DNA of 64,000 bases from NCBI RefSeq assembly GCF_003385895.1, contig NZ_QRDQ01000013.1:1-64000 (forward strand), written 5' to 3'. The notes under the pieces were generated by a model. That model did not search any database, was not told the DNA's origin, and saw only the letters and a list, made by a program, of their open reading frames with translations. The position numbers and the translations under genes were made by a program. The DNA comes from Flavobacterium cutihirudinis. GTDB lineage: Bacteria > Bacteroidota > Bacteroidia > Flavobacteriales > Flavobacteriaceae. Of this stretch, positions 26,342 to 34,451 are shown one piece after another; within the stretch, counting starts at the first letter, position 1; each line of letters opens with the position of its first letter.

Positions 26342-27082
26342 TTATTGTAAACTATTATTCAATATTTCGGCAATATGAATCGTTTTGACTTTACTTCCTT
26401 GTCGTCTTAATATACCGTTGAGGTGCATCAAACAACTGGTATCTCCACCAGTAATGTAATCAACATCATTATCTTCATGTTCCTTTACGCGATCTTTACC
26501 CATTTTTACGCTTACAGCTTCCTCAAAAACGCAAAAAGTTCCTCCAAAACCACAACATTCATCATTACGTTTTGGCTTTCTGAGTTCAATTCCACCAACC
26601 ATATTTAGCAATTGCTCCGGTTTCGAAAATTCAGGCAACATTCTTTCCGTCATTGACGAAAGGTGCAAACCTCTTTGTCCGTGGCAGCTATTATGTAATC
26701 CTACTTTATAAGGAAAATTAGCATTCAAACTTTTTATTTTTAAAATATCGGTAAGAAACTCTGTCAGTTCATAAACATTATTACGGATACGAGCTGCTTC
26801 AATTGGGTTTTCATCATCTTTCAAATGTTCTTTTACATGCAAAACACAACTTCCTGACGGCGCCACTATGTAATCAAATCCCGAAAAATTTCTAACAAAA
26901 TTTAGATCACAACCTTTACTCAGACTTGTAAAACCGCTATTCGCCATAGGCTGACCACAACAGGTTTGTTCCAAAGGAAAAGCAACATCACAACCCAACT
27001 TTTCCAATAACTGCAAAGTAGCAATACCCACGTTGGGATAAAACTGATCTATATAGCAGGGAATGAATAAGGCAATCTTCAT
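26342..27082 (-). CDS. lutA: Lactate utilisation protein A (CCG-domain)
   Basis: 246 residues with the two cysteine-rich CCG domains seen in LutA/GlpC/heterodisulfide reductases: TCCGQPMANSG (~residue 41) and NDECCGFGGTFCVFEE (~183), with LHNSCHGQRGL between. It supplies redox cofactor binding for the LutABC L-lactate oxidase. It lies 6 bp after the SDR gene and 69 bp before GH95, inside the fucose operon, so lactate made from fucose is the obvious substrate. Confidence 0.92.
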   Translation of the reverse strand: MKIALFIPCYIDQFYPNVGIATLQLLEKLGCDVAFPLEQTCCGQPMANSGFTSLSKGCDLNFVRNFSGFDYIVAPSGSCVLHVKEHLKDDENPIEAARIRNNVYELTEFLTDILKIKSLNANFPYKVGLHNSCHGQRGLHLSSMTERMLPEFSKPEQLLNMVGGIELRKPKRNDECCGFGGTFCVFEEAVSVKMGKDRVKEHEDNDVDYITGGDTSCLMHLNGILRRQGSKVKTIHIAEILNNSLQ

Positions 27083-27088
27083 TTTATT

Positions 27089-27853
27089 TTAGTTGTTTAA
27101 TTTAATAAAACCACCATCCAACGGATAATCACAACCGGTTACAAAACCAGATTCGTCGCTGCATAAAAACAAGGCCAAAGCTGCTACTTCTTCCGGTTTA
27201 GCCATACGACCAATTGGTTGCGACTTTGATAATTTTTCGAACATTTCAGCTTCTTTCCCTGGATAATTTTTTGCAATAAATCCATCCACAAAAGGCGTGT
27301 GAACCCTTGCAGGTGAAATAGAATTACAACGAATATTTTCTGCCATATAATCTTTGGCAACTGAAAGCGTCATTGCCATTACAGCTCCTTTAGCTGTTGA
27401 ATAAGCAAATCTGTCGGGAATACCAACCCACGCAGCGATTGATGCCATATTTAAAATAACACCACCGCCAGAAGCTCTTAAATTCGGTACTGCAGCATAC
27501 AAACAATTGTAAACGCCTTTTACATTCACATTCATAATTCGATCAAAATCGGCTTCTGGAGTCGTTTCTACTTTTCCAACGTGAGCAATTCCTGCATTGT
27601 TTACCAAAATATTAATAGCTCCGATTTTTTCAAATGTTGCTGAAAGCTCTTGTTGATTCGCAACATTACAAGCATGAGAAAATACTTTTCCTCCTGCTGC
27701 TTCAATTTCTTCAACGGCAGCTTTAGCACTTTCTTCAGTTAATTCAATAATATGAACTTCAGCTCCCTGTTTTGCAAATAAGGCAGAGATTGCTTTTCCA
27801 ATTCCACTTCCACCGCCTGTAACTACTGCTTTTTTATTTTGTAATGAAAACAT
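27089..27853 (-). CDS. SDR-family dehydrogenase, probable 2-keto-3-deoxy-L-fuconate dehydrogenase
   Basis: 254 residues, classical short-chain dehydrogenase/reductase: cofactor-binding GGGSGIGKAI at ~14, NNAGIAH at ~86, catalytic Ser in NMASIAAWVG, Tyr/Lys in YSTAKGA at ~150. In the oxidative L-fucose pathway an SDR oxidises 2-keto-3-deoxy-L-fuconate to the 2,4-diketo acid with NAD+. The adjacent dehydratase makes its substrate and the FAH hydrolase uses its product. It could instead or additionally be the missing L-fucose dehydrogenase, which in some bacteria is also an SDR. Confidence 0.85.
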   Translation of the reverse strand: MFSLQNKKAVVTGGGSGIGKAISALFAKQGAEVHIIELTEESAKAAVEEIEAAGGKVFSHACNVANQQELSATFEKIGAINILVNNAGIAHVGKVETTPEADFDRIMNVNVKGVYNCLYAAVPNLRASGGGVILNMASIAAWVGIPDRFAYSTAKGAVMAMTLSVAKDYMAENIRCNSISPARVHTPFVDGFIAKNYPGKEAEMFEKLSKSQPIGRMAKPEEVAALALFLCSDESGFVTGCDYPLDGGFIKLNN

Positions 27854-27910
27854 ATAATTAGATTTTTAGATCTTTAGATTAATAACTTTTAGTTTTGAGA
27901 ACTATAAATA

Positions 27911-29566
27911 TTACAATGATACTCCACGTTTCCACGGAATAAAATCATCCTGATTTAAAGAAACCGCTTTTGGAATAATTTCACCGCTTGCCGCTTTGAT
28001 ACAATATTCCAAAATATCCTCTCCCATTTCTTCAATTGATTTTTCTCCGCTAATAATCGGACCACAGTCAATATCAATAATATCACTCATTTTTTTAGCC
28101 AACACCGAATTGGTTGCCACTTTAATAACCGGGCAAATTGGGTTTCCTGTTGGCGTTCCTAATCCTGTCGTAAATAATATTAATGTCGCTCCAGATGCTG
28201 CTTTACCCGTTGTTGCCTCAACATCATTTCCTGGTGTACAAACCAAACTTAAACCAGGTTTTGTTGCCTGTTCAGTGTAATCCAATACATCTACAACTGG
28301 TGCTGTTCCTCCTTTTTTGGCAGCTCCTGCACTTTTTATAGCATCTGTAATTAATCCGTCTTTGATATTTCCAGGTGATGGATTCATATGAAAACCTGAA
28401 CCCACTTTATGTGCCAACGCATCGTAAGACTGCATTAAATCAATGAATTTTGTCGCTACAGCTTCGCTTGTGCAACGATCGATAAGATTTTGCTCTACAC
28501 CGCATAATTCAGGAAATTCAGCCAAAAGCACTTTTCCGCCTAAACCTACAAGCAAATCAGAAGTATAACCAACAGCCGGATTTGCAGAAACTCCGCTAAA
28601 ACCATCACTTCCACCACATTTTACTCCCAAACATAATTCGCTTAAAGGCGCTGGAGTTCTTTCGTATTTGTTTATTTCAACTAATCCTTCAAAAGTTTTC
28701 TTGATTGCATCTGCAACCAATTGTTCTTCACTTTTTGCCTGTTGTTGTTCAAAAACCAATAAAGGTTTGTCGAATGCCGGATTTTGTTTTTTAACATCAG
28801 TTATAAAATCCTGAATCTGCAAATGCTGACATCCTAAACTTAAAACCGTAATTCCGGCAACGTTTGGATGATTTGCATAAGAAGCCAACAAAGCGCTCAA
28901 AGTCGAAGCATCCTGACGTGTACCGCCACAACCTCCTTGATGATTCAAGAATTTGATACCATCAACATTTTTAAATACTCGGTTTGAATTTTGATCCGGC
29001 GTCAATTGAACGTCAATTGAATCCAGATCTTCTCCGTTTTTATAAGCCTCAAGTAAATAATGCGTGTATTGTGTATACTTGTCACTCACTGAATATCCCA
29101 ACTCATTATGAAGCGCTTCACGAATGACATCCAGATTTCGGTTTTCGCAAAATACTGTTGGTATAAATAACCAGTAATTTGCTGTTCCAACACGACCGTC
29201 ACTTCTTTTATATCCATTAAAAGTCCTGTTTTTATATTTGGAAACATCCGGCGCCTGCCATGTAAAATCAACATCACGATATTGATACGGTTCTGCAGCA
29301 TGTTTAAGATTATCGGTGGTCATCAGGCTTCCTTTTGCAATATCACTTTGCACCTTGCCCACCAAAACCCCATACATCGTGATTTCAGAACCTTGCTTCA
29401 AATCAGCTGTATAAAATTTATGCTTTGCCTTAATCGTATCGGCAAGAATATAATCCTGTCCTTCAAAAGTCACAGTTTCTCCTTTCGCCAAATCAGTCAG
29501 GGCAACCAACACATTATCATTCGGGTGCATTTTTATCACCAATCTTTTAACTCCGTTTTCTAACAT
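27911..29566 (-). CDS. UxaA/altronate-dehydratase-family enzyme, probable L-fuconate dehydratase
   Basis: 551 residues from the ATG at 29566, 16 bp after the fucP stop; a longer frame overlaps fucP and is not needed. The N-terminal SAF domain (~15-95; DNVLVALTDLAKGE) precedes the UxaA catalytic domain (~115-551) with NHQGGCGGTRQD, VLSLGCQHLQI and GVKCGGSDGFSG, whose cysteines are likely metal/Fe-S ligands. Family members dehydrate altronate or galactarate. Here the partners (FucP, SDR, FAH hydrolase) indicate L-fuconate to 2-keto-3-deoxy-L-fuconate, replacing the enolase-superfamily dehydratase used in other bacteria. Substrate is inference from context. Confidence 0.86.
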   Translation of the reverse strand: MLENGVKRLVIKMHPNDNVLVALTDLAKGETVTFEGQDYILADTIKAKHKFYTADLKQGSEITMYGVLVGKVQSDIAKGSLMTTDNLKHAAEPYQYRDVDFTWQAPDVSKYKNRTFNGYKRSDGRVGTANYWLFIPTVFCENRNLDVIREALHNELGYSVSDKYTQYTHYLLEAYKNGEDLDSIDVQLTPDQNSNRVFKNVDGIKFLNHQGGCGGTRQDASTLSALLASYANHPNVAGITVLSLGCQHLQIQDFITDVKKQNPAFDKPLLVFEQQQAKSEEQLVADAIKKTFEGLVEINKYERTPAPLSELCLGVKCGGSDGFSGVSANPAVGYTSDLLVGLGGKVLLAEFPELCGVEQNLIDRCTSEAVATKFIDLMQSYDALAHKVGSGFHMNPSPGNIKDGLITDAIKSAGAAKKGGTAPVVDVLDYTEQATKPGLSLVCTPGNDVEATTGKAASGATLILFTTGLGTPTGNPICPVIKVATNSVLAKKMSDIIDIDCGPIISGEKSIEEMGEDILEYCIKAASGEIIPKAVSLNQDDFIPWKRGVSL

Positions 29567-29582
29567 ATTATATAAATAGAAT

Positions 29583-30872
29583 TTATGCTTTATTTGTTTT
29601 ATGTCCGTTAAATGCAAACAATAGTATCACCGAAAAACAAGTTAACGGCACTACATAACCGTATTGAATGCTTCCTGTAATATCTGAAATCAATCCTAAA
29701 ACCGGAGGCAGTAAAGCACCTCCAACAATAGACATCACAATCAATGAAGATCCTATTTTGGTATTATGTCCAAGTCCGTCGATTCCCATTGAGAAAATCG
29801 TTGGAAACATAATACTCATAAAAAAGGCAATTGCTATTAAAGTATAAACCACAACCATTCCTGATCCAACAATGGCAACAATGGATAAGCAAATATTAAT
29901 GATCGCATAAATGATTAATAATTTTCTTGGTTGTATGTATTGCATGAAAAAAGTCCCTGCAAAACGCCCTAACATAAATGCCAGACCAAAGAATCCTAAA
30001 TATTTAGCTGCAACACCTTCCGCAAGTCCTGCAGAAGTCGTCGCCATTTTTATAAAAAAACTACCAACGCAAACCTGCGCACCAACGTAAAAAAACTGCG
30101 CTAAAATTCCCCAACGTAAACGTATTGACTTTAAGGCGCCAGCAAAACTTGCTCCTTCAGCTCCTTCTTTGTCTTCGTCTTTTACATCGGGCATATTCGT
30201 AAAATAGAAAATCAATGCTACGGCAAGAATAATTAAACCTAAAATTAAATAAGGCATTTTTACACTTGCAGCTTCTTCTAAAATATACGCATGCAAATCA
30301 GCCGGAGCCATTGCATCCATTTCTGCCTGTGTCAAATTTTTACCAGATAAAATCATTGGTCCCACATAGGCAGGAGCAATAAAAGCGGCAAGTCCGTTAA
30401 ATGATTGTGAGAAATTAAGTCTTTTGGTTGCTGTTTCTGACGGTCCTAAGATGGTAACGTACGGATTTGCTGCTGTTTCTAAAAAAGTAAGTCCGCAGGC
30501 AATAACAAACAAAGCGCCCAAAAAGTAAATATATTGCAGTGAATTAGCTGCTGGTACAAACAAAATTGAGCCAATACCAAACAAAACTAATCCGATCATG
30601 ATTCCGGATTTATAACCGTATTTCCTCATTATATATCCTGCCGGCAAAGCCATTACAAAATAAGCCACAAATACAGATGAATCGATTAATGATGATTCTA
30701 AATCGGTAAGATTAAATGCTTTTCTTAAATGAGGAATAAGTATTGGATCTAAGTTGTGTACAAAACCCCAGAAAAAGAAAAGGCTGGTAACCAATATAAA
30801 AGGAAACAACCATTTCTTATTTTCTCTAGAAGCTACATTTTTTTGTACATCCAATTCAGTTATTAATGCCAT
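29583..30872 (-). CDS. fucP: L-fucose:proton symporter (MFS, FucP family)
   Basis: 429 residues, about 12 transmembrane helices in the inner membrane. FucP-type features: LFFFWGFVHNLDPILIPHLR in helix 1 (Phe/Asn/Asp-rich substrate helix), ALPAGYIMRKYGYKSGIMIG, FLETAANPYV, and long loop SLRLRWG in the middle. It imports L-fucose released by the GH29 and GH95 fucosidases and is the first gene of the eight-gene fucose/lactate operon. A palindrome 16 bp upstream of the ATG is a candidate operator. Confidence 0.9.
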   Translation of the reverse strand: MALITELDVQKNVASRENKKWLFPFILVTSLFFFWGFVHNLDPILIPHLRKAFNLTDLESSLIDSSVFVAYFVMALPAGYIMRKYGYKSGIMIGLVLFGIGSILFVPAANSLQYIYFLGALFVIACGLTFLETAANPYVTILGPSETATKRLNFSQSFNGLAAFIAPAYVGPMILSGKNLTQAEMDAMAPADLHAYILEEAASVKMPYLILGLIILAVALIFYFTNMPDVKDEDKEGAEGASFAGALKSIRLRWGILAQFFYVGAQVCVGSFFIKMATTSAGLAEGVAAKYLGFFGLAFMLGRFAGTFFMQYIQPRKLLIIYAIINICLSIVAIVGSGMVVVYTLIAIAFFMSIMFPTIFSMGIDGLGHNTKIGSSLIVMSIVGGALLPPVLGLISDITGSIQYGYVVPLTCFSVILLFAFNGHKTNKA

Positions 30873-30888
30873 ATGTTTTTTATTAAAA

Positions 30889-30910
30889 TTATACTTTTTT
30901 AGAAGTATAA
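30889..30910 (-). promoter_or_regulatory. Palindrome at the fucP start, candidate operator
   Basis: TTATACTT-6 nt-AAGTATAA, a perfect 8+8 inverted repeat, begins 16 bp before the fucP ATG. Position and symmetry fit repressor binding that controls the fucose operon, but it is AT-rich and no second copy was seen. Confidence 0.4.
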
Positions 30911-31007
30911 AATTACTATATCTGAGGTATATTTATTAATTCAATATTACCCTTAATTAATTAGTAATTGTCAATTCTAAAAAAAATCCAATAAAAAATA
31001 CTGATAT

Positions 31008-31913
31008 CTAAAAAGAATGCGGAAAATATTGATTATCAACTAGTCCGTCTTCATATAAATCAATAATAGCATAGCCCGGAGGCGTTTGTTTGTAAAAGCT
31101 TTTTCCAGCCGATTCTTTATCGCCCGGCTCCCACCAAAATCCGCTTAAAGCGCCATTGCAATAATAATGTACATTGTTATAAACGGCTTCGTCCAATAAA
31201 TGAATATGTCCGCTTAAGCAGGTTGTTTTTTTGTCTTTGTGTTGATAAAAAAGATCGCTGATGTATTTCGAATCGGTATGGTTTCCTCCATCAACATGTG
31301 TACAAACAGCCAAAATAGGATAATGACTCATACAGACAACAGGAGTTCCGGCAGGAATGCTTTTTAAATCCTTTTCTAACCAAACGCGCTGTTCTTCATC
31401 TAAAGAACCGCCACCATTATTACTGTCCAGAATAACGAAATGCCAACCTTTTTTGTCAAAACTATAATAACGGTTTGAAATTCCTAATTGCTTAACGACA
31501 TAATCTTTACCATACATGGGGTCTTTTTTGTCCGGTGCCGCCCACCACATATCATGATTACCAAGACAACTGTGCATTTCAAAATCACTTATTGAATGGG
31601 TGGTATCTTTCCAGACTTTCCATAATTCATTAACTCTTTCTCTCGTAATATTATCGTAGTCTGCAGCATAAATCGAATCTCCTCCATTCAGAAAAAAATC
31701 TACTTTATGTTTTTTTATTTCTTCAAGACATTTTACAAATCGCTCTGGTGCATTTTCTTCCGGTCGTATATGAACGTCAGTAATGTGCGCAATACGCAAA
31801 ACTCTTTTCTTTTTAGTGTTTTGTTCCGATGGTGAAAGAATCGATGCCGAACCGCTTAATGCAACGGTTCCGGCCGTAAGACCAAGATACTTTAGTAATT
31901 CCCTTCTTTTCAT
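31008..31913 (-). CDS. Tat-exported calcineurin-like metallophosphoesterase
   Basis: 301 residues. The N-terminus MKRRELLKYLGLTAGTVALSG is a twin-arginine signal. The metallophosphoesterase metal-binding series is complete: AHITDVHIRP (~43), NGGDSIY (~76), LGNHDMWW (~116), MSHYPIL (~195), SGHIHLLDE (~236). It would hydrolyse a phosphomono- or diester in the periplasm. It lies between a GH92 mannosidase and fucP, separated from each by >130 bp, so operon membership is uncertain. A role on phosphorylated mannose sugars is possible but unproven. Confidence 0.87.
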   Translation of the reverse strand: MKRRELLKYLGLTAGTVALSGSASILSPSEQNTKKKRVLRIAHITDVHIRPEENAPERFVKCLEEIKKHKVDFFLNGGDSIYAADYDNITRERVNELWKVWKDTTHSISDFEMHSCLGNHDMWWAAPDKKDPMYGKDYVVKQLGISNRYYSFDKKGWHFVILDSNNGGGSLDEEQRVWLEKDLKSIPAGTPVVCMSHYPILAVCTHVDGGNHTDSKYISDLFYQHKDKKTTCLSGHIHLLDEAVYNNVHYYCNGALSGFWWEPGDKESAGKSFYKQTPPGYAIIDLYEDGLVDNQYFPHSF

Positions 31914-31972
31914 TTCTAGTTCTATTTTTTTACCCAGATTGAGCAGATTTATTTATACTATTTTAAATAAAT

Positions 31973-32008
31973 GGGCTTTAGCCAAATTAAGAATTTTGGC
32001 TAAAGCCC
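31973..32008. terminator. Strong hairpin between GH92 and metallophosphoesterase genes
   Basis: GGGCTTTAGCCAAA / TTTGGCTAAAGCCC, a 14-bp perfect stem with an 8-nt loop. It lacks a clean T-run on the minus strand, so it may be a repeat family member as well as a terminator. Confidence 0.55.
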
Positions 32009-32033
32009 TAAATCTATATTATACTACTTACAC

Positions 32034-32047
32034 CCAGCTAAAGCTGG
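32034..32047. repeat. Small palindrome
   Basis: CCAGCT-AA-AGCTGG, 6-bp stem with 2-nt loop, between two larger palindromes. Confidence 0.4.
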
Positions 32048-32086
32048 ACGCTATCATTCTTTTCATTTTCTTGTTTGATATCTTTA

Positions 32087-32117
32087 GACCTAACAGGTTT
32101 TAAAAACCTGTTAAGTC
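32087..32117 (-). terminator. 31-bp palindrome, terminator or repeat
   Basis: GACCTAACAGGTTTT and AAAACCTGTTAAGTC flank a single A with one mismatch. It begins 8 bp after the GH92 stop. I recall similar AACAGGTTTT-type palindromes as dispersed intergenic repeats in Flavobacterium; this is memory, not a search. Confidence 0.5.
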
Positions 32118-32124
32118 GGATACA

Positions 32125-34380
32125 CTATTTTGCAGAATAAGGTCTGTCTTTCGCAGCAACTCCCCAAGATTTTGAAGGTTTGTCTCCCATCGTAAATACC
32201 AATTCTCCACCATTCATAACATCAGCATGTAGAATATAACTTTTTGAATATTCTTTTCCGTTTAATGTCGCTTTTTGAATGTAGATGTTTTTCGGACTAT
32301 TGTTTAAGGCTTTTACTGTAAACGTTTTTCCATCCGCCAGTTTTAGAACTGATTCATCCATTGAAGGACTTCCGATGCAATAAACTCCGTTGTAAGGATT
32401 TGCAGAGTACATTCCCATAGCGTTCCAAACGTACCATGCCGACATTTGTCCAACATCTTCATTTCCACACAATCCGTCTGTTTTATCGCTGTATAAATTG
32501 TCCACAATGTAGCGTACTTTCTCAGCTGTTTTCCAAGGCTGACCAACGAAATTGTATAAATAAGTAATGTGGTGACTCGGTTCGTTTCCGTGTGCATACT
32601 GTCCAATCAAACCTGTAATATCGCTTGATGCTTCAGCACCCATATCACCAGAAATGGTAAACAAAGTATCTAGTTTTTTTGTAAATGGTTTTTCACCGCC
32701 CAACAAGGCAATAAGTCCTTCAACATCCTGAGGCACTAACCAAGTATATTGCCAAGCATTTCCTTCAGAGAAATCACCTTTTTCGTGTATTGATTTAAAC
32801 GGATCAAAAGGCGTTCTCCATGCTGTATCGCTTAACTTTGCACGCACAAAACCAACTGAAGGATCATAATATTTTTTATAGGCTTTTGAACGGTTTAAGA
32901 AGTAATTATAGTCTTCTGTTTTTCCCATTTTTTTTGCCACCATCGCAATAGCACCGTCAGAAATCGCATATTCTAATCCGTAAGAAACCGATTCTCTCAA
33001 ACTATCTCCAGGAATATAGCCTAACTTTTTCACAAAATTAACTCCGCGGTCATCCTGCATCGCTGTTGCTTTCATAGCTTCGAAAGCCAATTCGCCGTCA
33101 ATTCCTTTTATACCTTTTAAATACGCATCGGCTACGATCTGAATACCACTGTTTCCAGGCATACAATACGTTTCATTCCCCATTAAATGCCAAACCGGAA
33201 GATGTCCAGATTCTTTATAAATCGCCAACATCGAATTGATCATGTCTGAAACTTTTTCCGGTTGCGTTAACGTAAATAATGGATTTGCTCCTCTATAAGT
33301 ATCCCATAACGAGAAAGTTGTCAAATTAGTAAATCCTGCCGCTCTATGTACCTGTTTGTCTGTACCGTAATAATCGCCATTGCTATCATTAAAAATAGAA
33401 GGCGCAATCATAGTGTGGTACAAAGCCGTATAGAAGATTTTCATTTTAGCTGGATCTGCAGATTTTACTGCAATTTTACCTAACTCTTTATTCCATTTTT
33501 CATCTGCCTGAGCTGCTACTTTTTCGAAATCCCAACCTGAAATTTCTTTTTTAATATTCATTAAAGCATTTTCAGTACTAACGGGCGAAATTCCCACTTT
33601 AATTTTAATTACCTCATCTTTTGAAGTCGCAAAATGAATAACCGCTTTTGCACTGTCTCCCGAAACTACTTTATTGATCATCTCTTTTGTATTGTCATAC
33701 AACTGGATTTTTTTTGCCGGTTTAGATAAAATTGCCGCAAAATAAATTCGTTGATCTGCAGCCCATCCTTTTGAAAAACGATACCCTTCAATTAGTGTGT
33801 CATTTTTAACTTTAATGTAAGTATCTACAGCTCTATCCCAGCCAATTCCTTCTACTAAATCCAAAACAATATGCGATTGATCTGAAGCCGGAAAAGTATA
33901 TTTTTGAAAACCTACTCTTTCTGTAGCGGTCATTTCGGCTTTGATTTTATTTTTCTTTAGGATAACCGAATAATAGCCCGGTTTCGCCACCTCATCTTTA
34001 TGGTCAAAACCTGAAATGTATCCGTTTGCCATGTCTTTTGCCGTTCCTTTTTTCAGATTCACTTTACCAATTGCCGGCATAAAAAGGAAATCTCCAAGAT
34101 CACCAATTCCGGTTCCGCTCAAATGTGTATGCGAAAATCCAATAATTGTAGGATCAGAATAATGATAACCCGAACACCAGTCCCAGCCTTGTGAAATATT
34201 TACAGGTCCAAGCTGAACGCCTCCAAAAGGAACATTCGCTCCCATAAATACGTGTCCATGAAATCCTGTTCCGATAAAAGGATCTACATATTGCGTTAAA
34301 TTTTGTTTAGTCTGACTTTGCATTTGCAGACAACAAAGTCCTAAAAGTGCAAAAAATGCGGTTTTTAAATTTTTATTCAT
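32125..34380 (-). CDS. GH92 alpha-mannosidase (probable alpha-1,2-mannosidase)
   Basis: 751 residues, signal peptide MNKNLKTAFFALLGLCCLQM(QSQ). Starts in classic GH92 fashion: YVDPFIGTGFHGHVFMGANV, PFGGVQLGP. Catalytic-region motifs are HGNEPSHH (the Glu is the expected general acid) and CGNEDVGQMSAWYV near the C-terminus (base and Ca2+ region). GH92 enzymes are Ca2+-dependent inverting exo-alpha-mannosidases. With a normal Glu this one likely trims alpha-1,2-mannose of high-mannose N-glycans in the periplasm. It follows the GH3 gene by 71 bp and is probably co-transcribed with it. Confidence 0.93.
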   Translation of the reverse strand: MNKNLKTAFFALLGLCCLQMQSQTKQNLTQYVDPFIGTGFHGHVFMGANVPFGGVQLGPVNISQGWDWCSGYHYSDPTIIGFSHTHLSGTGIGDLGDFLFMPAIGKVNLKKGTAKDMANGYISGFDHKDEVAKPGYYSVILKKNKIKAEMTATERVGFQKYTFPASDQSHIVLDLVEGIGWDRAVDTYIKVKNDTLIEGYRFSKGWAADQRIYFAAILSKPAKKIQLYDNTKEMINKVVSGDSAKAVIHFATSKDEVIKIKVGISPVSTENALMNIKKEISGWDFEKVAAQADEKWNKELGKIAVKSADPAKMKIFYTALYHTMIAPSIFNDSNGDYYGTDKQVHRAAGFTNLTTFSLWDTYRGANPLFTLTQPEKVSDMINSMLAIYKESGHLPVWHLMGNETYCMPGNSGIQIVADAYLKGIKGIDGELAFEAMKATAMQDDRGVNFVKKLGYIPGDSLRESVSYGLEYAISDGAIAMVAKKMGKTEDYNYFLNRSKAYKKYYDPSVGFVRAKLSDTAWRTPFDPFKSIHEKGDFSEGNAWQYTWLVPQDVEGLIALLGGEKPFTKKLDTLFTISGDMGAEASSDITGLIGQYAHGNEPSHHITYLYNFVGQPWKTAEKVRYIVDNLYSDKTDGLCGNEDVGQMSAWYVWNAMGMYSANPYNGVYCIGSPSMDESVLKLADGKTFTVKALNNSPKNIYIQKATLNGKEYSKSYILHADVMNGGELVFTMGDKPSKSWGVAAKDRPYSAK

Positions 34381-34451
34381 TTTTGGTTTTTTGTTTTTGC
34401 GACAAGAATCATCAAGTCGCTGTTTTTTGCTTATTGTTTTTTGTTTTTATC

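Noticed and set aside
31783..32103. 106-aa plus-strand open frame between metallophosphoesterase and GH92
   Set aside because: It starts inside the metallophosphoesterase gene antisense and runs through intergenic palindromes; no coding character.
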